Source: Chitinophagaceae bacterium
Lineage (GTDB): Bacteria > Bacteroidota > Bacteroidia > Chitinophagales > Chitinophagaceae
Direction of reading: 5' to 3'
NCBI GenBank assembly: GCA_016786965.1
Contig: JAEUVL010000793.1
Span: forward strand, 1-8,429
DNA: 8,429 nt
This document shows positions 1 to 5,764 of this stretch, in pieces; position 1 is the first letter of the stretch, and every line of letters starts with the position of its first letter. A program made the position numbers and the translations under genes. The notes under the pieces are model-generated. The model ran no database searches. It worked only from the letters and a program-made list of their open reading frames with translations, and was not told the DNA's origin.

Positions 1-174
1 AATAGCCTGGAGCAGGTAATAAGCCGTTACAATATTGCCAAGTTCCCGCCTGGGGCGGACCCACTTCTGCGCAGCCTGGGCCTGACCGGTAAAGAGCAAA
101 AAGACCTGTTGGCCTTTCTCAAGGCTATTTCCGCCCCTCCCTTGGAATTTCAAAAGCCAGTATTGCCTGAATAA
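1..174 (+). CDS. Cytochrome c peroxidase / MauG-type di-heme protein, C-terminal fragment
   Basis: This is the last 57 codons of a gene that begins before the window, read in frame from base 1 to a TAA at 172-174. The fragment holds SLEQVISRYN, then DPLL, then LGLTGKEQKDLLAFLKAIS. That order (a late helix, an Asp-Pro pair, then an LTxxExxDLxAFL helix) is the usual C-terminal signature of bacterial di-heme cytochrome c peroxidases and MauG relatives, which are periplasmic and reduce peroxide or oxidise a partner protein. The heme-binding CxxCH motifs would lie upstream and cannot be seen, so the family call rests on the tail alone. No clear intrinsic terminator follows; the next gene starts 204 bases on and has its own -7 element, so it is probably a separate transcript. 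Confidence 0.7.
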   Translation, partial: NSLEQVISRYNIAKFPPGADPLLRSLGLTGKEQKDLLAFLKAISAPPLEFQKPVLPE

Positions 175-336
175 AACACGGGGTCCTACGGAAAAAAATG
201 TCAATTGCCCTAATCGAAGAGAAGAAATATTTACCTATCTCATTTTTCCCTGAGGTTTCTGGTTCCGGGAAGGTCTGCCAGCTACAGGCTGGGTTGAAAA
301 GGGAGAACCAATTAGCAACTATTTGAGCCGAAAAGC

Positions 337-345
337 TATCTTTGC
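337..345 (+). promoter_or_regulatory. Bacteroidota -7 promoter element (TAtcTTTGC)
   Basis: TAtcTTTGC is an exact match to the Bacteroidota sigma-ABfr -7 consensus TAnnTTTG. It lies 42 bases (from its first base) before the ATG at 379, which predicts a leader of roughly 25-30 bases. The leader ends in an A-rich stretch before the ATG and has no Shine-Dalgarno sequence, as is normal in this phylum. No convincing -33 TTTG box is found at the expected distance; the TTTG at 322-325 is too close. Confidence 0.55.
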
Positions 346-378
346 TCTCCAAACACAAAACATCAAAAAAAGATAATC

Positions 379-855
379 ATGAAAAAGTTATTCCTTACGC
401 TGGCTATCGCTGGTTTCGGTTTCCTTGCGAATGCACAACCTCCTGAAGGTGAAGCTAAAGCCGGAGAATTCTATGGTGAAAAGACAACCGCTGAAGGGGC
501 ACTGAACATCAATGATGTGGTGGCCAAACTGGAAGCTGGTTCTTCCTTTGACGATGTAAAGATCAAAGCTAAAATAGTAGAGGTTTGCCCTAAAAAAGGA
601 TGCTGGTTGAAACTGGAACTGGCTGACGGTAAAACAGCTATGGTAAAAATGAAAGATTATGGATTCTTTCTGCCCCTGGCTGCCAAAGGAAAAACAGTAG
701 TGATAGATGGTGAGGTAAAACTGAAAACAACTTCTGTAGCAGAGTTGAAACATTATGCAGAAGATGCCAAAAAATCAAAAGAAGAGATCGATGCCATAAA
801 AGAGCCGCAGAAAGAAGTGAAAGTAATGGCAAAAGGAATTGTGATCGTGGAGTAA
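379..855 (+). CDS. Secreted DUF4920 family protein
   Basis: The product is 158 residues with a clear Sec signal peptide (MKKLFLTLAIAGFGFLANAQ, cleavage expected near residue 19-20), so it is exported. The mature part matches the DUF4920 family, a small beta-rich domain found mainly in Bacteroidota: FYGEK at 31-35, VCPKKGCW at 69-76, KMKDYGFFLPL at 90-100, GKTVVIDGEV at 104-113 and LKHYAEDAKKS at 123-133. The conserved Cys70 and Cys75 four residues apart, together with His125, could form a disulfide or a metal site; this is inference and the family has no established function. It sits after a peroxidase-family gene and before iron/heme receptors, but has its own promoter element and terminator, so it is probably monocistronic. 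The ATG start is well supported by the signal peptide. Confidence 0.88.
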   Translation: MKKLFLTLAIAGFGFLANAQPPEGEAKAGEFYGEKTTAEGALNINDVVAKLEAGSSFDDVKIKAKIVEVCPKKGCWLKLELADGKTAMVKMKDYGFFLPLAAKGKTVVIDGEVKLKTTSVAELKHYAEDAKKSKEEIDAIKEPQKEVKVMAKGIVIVE

Positions 856-874
856 TATTTCCAACTATAATGAG

Positions 875-905
875 AAAGGCCGTTCAGCAATGAGCGGCTT
901 TTTTT
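875..905 (+). terminator. Rho-independent terminator after the DUF4920 gene
   Basis: The arms gccgttca (879-886) and tgagcggc (891-898) pair over 8 bp with one G-U, closed by a gcaa tetraloop. A-rich bases upstream (875-878) continue the pairing into the run of seven T at 899-905. It begins 20 bases after the stop codon and should insulate the following receptor gene from read-through. Confidence 0.85.
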
Positions 906-1030
906 GTTGTGATTAGCCTGTTTTATGCGGTGACAGGTGGCTGTCTGAGAAGTATAATCAGATTCTGGCTGACTTGTATGCGTACACAGCATGATCCTTA
1001 ATCCATTTTTGTCATGGGCCTGTCTCTTTC

Positions 1031-1063
1031 CGTTTTGCGTAAACCGTTTTTCTGTTTCCGTAA
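1031..1063 (+). promoter_or_regulatory. Tandem activator-type operator, copy 1 (upstream of FecA-like gene)
   Basis: Two similar half-sites lie in direct orientation: TTTGCGTAAACC (1034-1045) and TTTCCGTAACCC (1055-1066), with their CGTAA cores at 1038 and 1059, exactly 21 bp or two helical turns apart. The stretch 1031-1046 is identical to 7285-7300, and 1055-1063 is identical to 7309-7317, upstream of the DUF6607 gene; the bases between the two blocks are much less alike. The second half-site occupies the place where a -33 box would be, which fits a positively acting regulator. The 21-bp tandem spacing is like that of LytTR-type response regulators (9-bp repeats with 12-bp spacer), but the protein that binds is inferred and not seen here. 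Confidence 0.65.
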
Positions 1064-1084
1064 CCCAGGAGGGTTTATTTACTT

Positions 1085-1093
1085 TCTCTTTGC
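1085..1093 (+). promoter_or_regulatory. Degenerate -7 element of the FecA-like gene (tctcTTTGC)
   Basis: TTTGC at 1089-1093 preceded by tctc is a one-mismatch form of TAnnTTTG. It lies 30 bp downstream of the second CGTAA core and 22 bases before the ATG, so transcription would start around 1098-1100 and leave a leader of only about 10 bases. No -33 box is present; the tandem operator lies there instead, suggesting activator dependence. Confidence 0.5.
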
Positions 1094-1110
1094 ACCTTTA
1101 AATAATCAAC

Positions 1111-3324
1111 ATGCTTAAGAGGATAGTCATAATAGGAGTAACAACAGGTTTCACCCTTTCAATGAACGCACAGGAAAGCAAAAAAGTTTTTCATGATGAC
1201 TCCATAAAACCCGTTCATAAATATTTACCCGATATAACGGTGGTGGGCCGCAACAGCCGTAGCGACTACCAGCAACTGCCAGAAATAGTGGGTACTTCTA
1301 TTTATGCCGGTAAAAAAAATGCTCTTATAGTACTGGATAATGTACAGGGTAATGTAGTGACCAATACGATGCGGCAGGTGCTAGCCAAAGTACCGGGCAT
1401 ACATATTTGGGAAAGCGATCCGAGCGGAATTCAGATCGGCATTGCTGCAAGGGGTTTAAGTCCTAACCGCAGTTGGGAATTCAATATTCGTCAGAATGGG
1501 TATGATATTGCCGCTGATCCATATGGTTATCCTGAAGCATATTACAACCCACAGTTGCAGGCAGTGCAAAGAATAGAAGTGGTTCGTGGTCAGGGTTCCC
1601 TGCAATATGGTCCGCAGTTCGGCGGTCTCGTGAATTATATTTTACGAAACGGAAGCGAGATCAATAAGAAACTGGAATTTGAAACACAGCAAACTGTTGG
1701 CAGTAAGGCTTTGTTCAACAGTTATAATGCTATTGGTGGCAGATCAGGCAAATGGCATTATTATTCTTTCTTTGATCATCGCAATGGGGATGGATGGAGA
1801 AATAGCAGCCGTTACTTTACTAATGCTGCTTTTGGTACTGTCACTTATTATTTCACTCCCAAACTTTCCTTAACAGCGGAAGTGATGCGTTCGCATATCC
1901 GCAGCCAACAGGCAGGCGGTCTTACAGATACACAGTTAAAAACAGATCCACAACAAAGTCTCCGAAGCCGCAATTGGTTTGATATTACCTGGACCACACC
2001 GGCATTGGTCCTCAATTATAATTTGAGTGAGACTGCGAAATGGAATACAAAACTGTTTGCTACTATAGGCAATCGTAACAGTGTTGGCTTTCTGCAATCT
2101 ATTACTACTAACGACAGCATCAATTCTGTAACAGGCACCTATAATAATCGTGTGGTGAATATTGACCAATACAGGAATTATGGAATGGAAAGCCGTATCA
2201 TTACGGATTATTCATTGGGACGGATGAAGAATACCCTCTCTGGCGGTATCCGTTTATACACAGGTACTACCTGGCGCCGGGCGGATGGTAAAGGAACTAC
2301 AGGAACAGAGTATGATATAACGGTGATTGGCGATTATCCAAGAGATATTGAATTCCGTTCGGATAATGCGGCGGTGTTTGTAGAAAATATTTTTCGCATT
2401 ACTGATAAATTACTGCTGGTGCCCGGTATCCGGTATGAATCGCTGGAAGGGGCTGCATCTGGCAGAAATGGGTATACTTCAGGTGGGTCAGCGATCATGT
2501 TGCAGAATATTACCCGTAGGCGCAGTTTCTTATTGGCCGGTATAGGAGCCGAATATCATGTCACAAGAACCACTGAATTGTATGCTAATTTTTCACAGGC
2601 ATATCGCCCTATTCAGTTTGCCAACCTGCAGGCACCACCTACAACGGATGTGGTAGATAACGACCTGGAAGATTCCAAAGGATATAATATCGATCTCGGA
2701 TATCGGGGGAAAATAAAAGATTATCTGCAGTTTGATATAAGCGGCTATTATTTGCAATATAATAACCGGATAGGTACGGTAACAGTAGCCGGTTCACCAT
2801 CTTACCGCCTCATAACAAATGTGGGCAATAGCACCAGCAAAGGGTTGGAGTTGTATGCGGAGTTCAATGCCTTCCGGGCTTTTTCTAAAAAGAAACAGGC
2901 GGATATTATTGTATTTGGTTCTTACGGTTATACAGACGCTGTGTATGCCAGCAATCATAAAGACGCTGCCACCAAAGGAAAACGATTGGAGAATGCACCG
3001 AAAAATATCTTCCGTGGCGGATTAACAGCCGGATATAAGAAAATTATTATCACGACACAACTCAGTCATGTAGGAGAAGCTTACAGCGACGCTAACAATA
3101 CTGTGCTGCCTACAGCAAATGGTAATAATGGATTGATCCCTGCATATACGATACTTGATCTTACAGCGACTGTTAAGCTATCCAAAGGTCTGAATATAAA
3201 AACAGGAATTAATAACCTTACAGATGAAGTCTATTTCACCCGTCGTGCCGGAGGTTATCCGGGTCCGGGTGCATTGCCGGCAGATGGCAGGACTTTTTTT
3301 GTCAGCTTGGGGGCCAGGCTTTGA
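1111..3324 (+). CDS. FecA-like TonB-dependent outer-membrane receptor
   Basis: The 737-residue product begins with a signal peptide (residues 1 to about 20, ending in SMNAQ). A TonB-box-like stretch, DITVVGR, is at 41-47. The plug spans about 60-180 and carries ARGLSPNR (113-120), DPYGYPEAYYNP (136-147) and IEVVRGQGSLQYGPQFGG (155-172), which follow the order in ferric-dicitrate receptor FecA and its relatives. The rest is a 22-strand-type barrel rich in alternating aromatic residues; near the end are a NNLTDEVYFTRRAGGYPGPG block typical of this subgroup and a final FFVSLGARL strand. It lacks the carboxypeptidase-regulatory-like N-terminal domain of SusC-type receptors and the FecR-signalling extension. 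The likely cargo is a ferric chelate, but the exact ligand cannot be read from sequence. It is probably transcribed alone under the tandem operator at 1031-1063. Confidence 0.9.
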   Translation: MLKRIVIIGVTTGFTLSMNAQESKKVFHDDSIKPVHKYLPDITVVGRNSRSDYQQLPEIVGTSIYAGKKNALIVLDNVQGNVVTNTMRQVLAKVPGIHIWESDPSGIQIGIAARGLSPNRSWEFNIRQNGYDIAADPYGYPEAYYNPQLQAVQRIEVVRGQGSLQYGPQFGGLVNYILRNGSEINKKLEFETQQTVGSKALFNSYNAIGGRSGKWHYYSFFDHRNGDGWRNSSRYFTNAAFGTVTYYFTPKLSLTAEVMRSHIRSQQAGGLTDTQLKTDPQQSLRSRNWFDITWTTPALVLNYNLSETAKWNTKLFATIGNRNSVGFLQSITTNDSINSVTGTYNNRVVNIDQYRNYGMESRIITDYSLGRMKNTLSGGIRLYTGTTWRRADGKGTTGTEYDITVIGDYPRDIEFRSDNAAVFVENIFRITDKLLLVPGIRYESLEGAASGRNGYTSGGSAIMLQNITRRRSFLLAGIGAEYHVTRTTELYANFSQAYRPIQFANLQAPPTTDVVDNDLEDSKGYNIDLGYRGKIKDYLQFDISGYYLQYNNRIGTVTVAGSPSYRLITNVGNSTSKGLELYAEFNAFRAFSKKKQADIIVFGSYGYTDAVYASNHKDAATKGKRLENAPKNIFRGGLTAGYKKIIITTQLSHVGEAYSDANNTVLPTANGNNGLIPAYTILDLTATVKLSKGLNIKTGINNLTDEVYFTRRAGGYPGPGALPADGRTFFVSLGARL

Positions 3325-3327
3325 TCA

Positions 3328-3567
3328 CTACAACTCCTTTTTTATACGCAACGCTTTCCTGAAACAGCGGCATTGTTTTTTGCAGTCGATAACGATCATT
3401 ATTTTTCCATGAATCGCTTTCCCGTATTCGGGACAATAATAGCAGTATTCAGCATCACATTTGTATATCAACTGAGAAGCATAAGTGTGCTGTATGACTT
3501 TTATCAGTAAATGGTATGATTTGTTCAACAGACTGGTCACTGCATTGTCAAACAATAATGATGACAT
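3328..3567 (-). CDS. Doubtful small cysteine-rich ORF, antisense in the gap
   Basis: From an ATG at 3565-3567 this strand is open for 79 codons, ending 3 bases from the stop of the FecA-like gene (convergent). The N-terminal half is unremarkable. The C-terminal half has six cysteines (37, 42, 45, 62, 66, 68) and His53 in the pattern C-x4-C-x2-C ... C-x3-C-x-C, then a basic tail, which would suit a small metal-binding or disulfide-linked protein. I do not recognise a family. It has no signal peptide or visible promoter on its own strand, and an open frame of this size can occur by chance. It is listed because no gene occupies the other strand here. Confidence 0.2.
   Translation of the reverse strand: MSSLLFDNAVTSLLNKSYHLLIKVIQHTYASQLIYKCDAEYCYYCPEYGKAIHGKIMIVIDCKKQCRCFRKALRIKKEL
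3388..3402. promoter_or_regulatory. Palindrome resembling a Fur-type operator
   Basis: ATAACGATCATTAT (3389-3402) is a 14-bp palindrome with only one mismatched pair. With G3388 it resembles a shortened GATAATGATAATCATTATC Fur box. It lies about 210 bp upstream of the heme-receptor -7 element, farther than a typical Fur operator, so the assignment is weak. Confidence 0.2.
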
Positions 3568-3609
3568 TCTTCCTGACAATTACATGATAAAAGAAATAAA
3601 ATGTGAAAT

Positions 3610-3618
3610 AACCTTTGC
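3610..3618 (+). promoter_or_regulatory. -7 element of the heme-receptor operon (aaccTTTGC)
   Basis: aaccTTTGC matches TAnnTTTG with one mismatch. TTTGC starts 21 bases before the ATG at 3635, the same short distance as upstream of 1111 and 7363. If used, it rules out translation from 3485 and supports the start at 3635. No -33 TTTG is seen at the expected spacing, and the CGTAA tandem operator of the neighbouring genes is absent. Confidence 0.45.
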
Positions 3619-3634
3619 TCCCGAAATCAACATT

Positions 3635-5698
3635 ATGAGAAAGATCTACTTTTTATTAGTCATCGCCATTATCAGCAAAACAGTAGTAGCACAAAAAGTG
3701 TACATCCGTCCCCCGGAAGACACCACTAAAGCAAAAGAATTAAGTGAAGTAGTGGTGACTGGTCAATACAAGCCACAGTCGGCTAAGAATTCCGTATACC
3801 AGGTACGTAGTATTACCAAAGAAAGAATAAGCAAACAGGGGGCCACCAATTTACAGGATGTGTTGAAGAACGAATTAAATGTTCGTTTTTCCCAAGATCT
3901 GTCCACAGGAGGGTCGGCTATTAGTATGCTGGGCCTGAAGGGGCAGAATGTCAAAATACTGATCGACGGATTACCTATGGTGGGCCGACAGGGTACATCC
4001 AACGAAATTGATATCAACCAGGTAGATATTAATTCAATCGAAAGAATCGAAATTGTGGAAGGCCCCATGTCAGTTGTATATGGTGCTGATGCGCTGGCTG
4101 GTGTTATTAATATTATTACAAAGAAAAGTACTGCAGCTAAGTTTTCTGTGACTGCAAGATTGCATGAAGAGACGATCGGTAATGAGTATGGAATAAAACA
4201 AGGTATCCATAATCAATATGCTGGGTTTACTCTCAGGCACAAGAATTGGGAAACAGGTGGCTCTTTTGGCCGCAACCTTTTTAGCGGATGGCAGGATACT
4301 GCCACTGGCCGTGAGCTAGTATGGCACCGGAAGGATCAGTTGCTTGCCAATGGATTCATTGGATATACAAAAGGAAAGCTCAGTATTCGCTATCGTATTG
4401 ATGGACTAGATGAGATCATTACTAATCCCGGTAATTATCAGCCATATGCTGATGCTTATTCAGGCGATACACTGGCCTACGATCAGGAGTATCTTTCGCA
4501 ACGGGTGATGCAACAACTGCAGGCTTCTTATTTTGCAAATAGCAAACTTAACTTTCAGGCACAGGCTTCATACAGTAATTACAGCCGGCAGGTTTTTTCT
4601 ACTACAGTAAATAAGGAGAATGGCGACATAAGACTTGATCCGGGTACCGGTCGCCAGGCACAAGTAGATTTTAGTGGCTTTACATTTAGGGGTACAGCTT
4701 ACTATAAATTATCAGACATTGTTTCCTTTCAGCCAGGTGTGGATATCAACCTAGAAAGCGGTGAAGGCGAAAGACTGGAGCTTGGTAATAATACAGTAAA
4801 TGATTACGCTTTCTTTATTACCTCTGAAATAACACCATCAAAAAAGATAAATATCCGGCCTGGAATCAGGATCATCAGCAATACAGTGTACGATGCACCT
4901 CCATTGATACCATCAATTAATACAAAGATCGTATTGACAAAAGATATGGACCTGCGTTTGTCCTATGCTAGTGGATTCCGTTCTCCTTCTTTAAGAGAGT
5001 TGTATTTTAATTTCTTTGACGCTAACCACCAGATCGTTGGCAACCCTGCACTGAAAGCAGAAACATCCAATAGTTTTACCGGTTCGGTGAACTGGAAACC
5101 TGTCAGCAAGGAAGCAACTTCTTTTGCCGTAACACTGAGCGGCTTTTATAATGATGTGAAGAACCTGATAGACTTTGCACCTTCCGCCAGCGACCCTAAT
5201 ATTTATATCTACCTGAATATTGCGGAATATAAAACCCGGGGGGTGAACCTTACCGGCAACCTGCGCAACAAGAACTGGAATGTAGCTCTCGGCAGCTCAT
5301 TTACCGGATTTTATAATGATTATGCCGATGCAGATAAAACGCTGCCCGAATTTCAATGGTCAGCAGAAGCAAATGCTAACCTTGGTTATAGTTTTCCAAA
5401 GATCGGGTTGGATATGAACCTGTTTTACAAATTCACAGGGAAAAGAATGAGTTATGTGTTGAGTGGAACAGAGGTTCTCCCTTCAAGATTAAAGGGCTAT
5501 CACCTGGCAGATCTTACGCTTAATAAAAAACTGGGTAAACATTTTATCCTGAATACCGGTGTTCGTAATCTCTTTGATGTGGACCGAGTAAGCAGTACCG
5601 TAGTGGTAAGCGGAGTTCATACTTCCAATGGGGTGAGGAATATCGGATGCGGCCGTTCTTATTTTGCCGGGCTGGCATTTAATTGGGAGAAGAAGTGA
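3635..5698 (+). CDS. Heme-type TonB-dependent receptor (HmuR/HemR-like)
   Basis: From ATG 3635 the product is 687 residues. This start gives a signal peptide (MRKIYFLLVIAIISKTVVAQ) and lies just downstream of a -7-like element; the frame is open back to 3485 but that extension lacks export features. A TonB-box-like EVVVTGQ is at 38-44 and the plug runs about 50-163, with LKGQNVKILIDGLPM at 101-115 and IERIEIVEGPMSVVYGADALAG at 136-157 marking the CirA/heme receptor class. In the barrel, FRSP (448-451), His465 and NPAL (470-473) reproduce the FRAP...His...NPNL arrangement of bacterial heme receptors such as HemR and HmuR, where the histidine contacts heme. The plug contains no histidine, unlike those receptors. 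Coupling to the HmuY-family lipoprotein gene 66 bases downstream strengthens the heme assignment. It has no SusC-type N-terminal domain. Confidence 0.85.
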   Translation: MRKIYFLLVIAIISKTVVAQKVYIRPPEDTTKAKELSEVVVTGQYKPQSAKNSVYQVRSITKERISKQGATNLQDVLKNELNVRFSQDLSTGGSAISMLGLKGQNVKILIDGLPMVGRQGTSNEIDINQVDINSIERIEIVEGPMSVVYGADALAGVINIITKKSTAAKFSVTARLHEETIGNEYGIKQGIHNQYAGFTLRHKNWETGGSFGRNLFSGWQDTATGRELVWHRKDQLLANGFIGYTKGKLSIRYRIDGLDEIITNPGNYQPYADAYSGDTLAYDQEYLSQRVMQQLQASYFANSKLNFQAQASYSNYSRQVFSTTVNKENGDIRLDPGTGRQAQVDFSGFTFRGTAYYKLSDIVSFQPGVDINLESGEGERLELGNNTVNDYAFFITSEITPSKKINIRPGIRIISNTVYDAPPLIPSINTKIVLTKDMDLRLSYASGFRSPSLRELYFNFFDANHQIVGNPALKAETSNSFTGSVNWKPVSKEATSFAVTLSGFYNDVKNLIDFAPSASDPNIYIYLNIAEYKTRGVNLTGNLRNKNWNVALGSSFTGFYNDYADADKTLPEFQWSAEANANLGYSFPKIGLDMNLFYKFTGKRMSYVLSGTEVLPSRLKGYHLADLTLNKKLGKHFILNTGVRNLFDVDRVSSTVVVSGVHTSNGVRNIGCGRSYFAGLAFNWEKK

Positions 5699-5764
5699 AC
5701 TGTGAAATAGGGAGTAAAAAGAGTTTATTCGCCTTTAAAATATTAATTATAAAAATTGAAGATA

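Larger units (their letters stand above)
3325..3634. other. 310-base gap between the two receptor genes
   Basis: The gap is AT-rich. No convincing intrinsic terminator follows the FecA-like gene: there are T runs at about 3337-3343 and 3375-3381, but no stable stem precedes them. It holds a palindrome at 3389-3402, an ATAATGAT-containing imperfect palindrome at about 3555-3572, a -7-like element at 3610-3618 for the next gene, and a doubtful antisense ORF (3328-3567). An in-frame extension of the downstream receptor upstream to 3485 is rejected, because that segment has no signal peptide and the -7 element lies inside it. Confidence 0.6.

Noticed and set aside
186..194. Further operator half-site (tacggaaaa, inverted)
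   Set aside because: It is a single inverted half-site with no partner 21 bp away and no TTTGC at the right distance.
245..310. Cobalamin riboswitch, suggested by aaaaggga and gccag-like words
   Set aside because: The words are in the wrong order, other core motifs are missing, and the likely promoter lies downstream of them.
388..753. 121-residue antisense ORF opposite the DUF4920 gene
   Set aside because: It lies wholly opposite a well-supported family member, and its composition (rich in Phe, Ser, Cys and Tyr) is typical of an antisense shadow.
3345..3351. Inverted half-site tacgcaa after the FecA-like gene
   Set aside because: It has no second half-site at 21 bp and no -7 box in either orientation at the expected spacing.
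3485..3634. N-terminal extension of the heme receptor by 50 residues
   Set aside because: The frame is open, but the extension has no signal peptide and would bury the good one starting at 3635; the -7-like element at 3610-3618 also lies inside it.
5756..5764. TTG start for the HmuY-family lipoprotein
   Set aside because: ATG at 5765 is three codons downstream and gives a normal lipoprotein signal; nothing favours the TTG.
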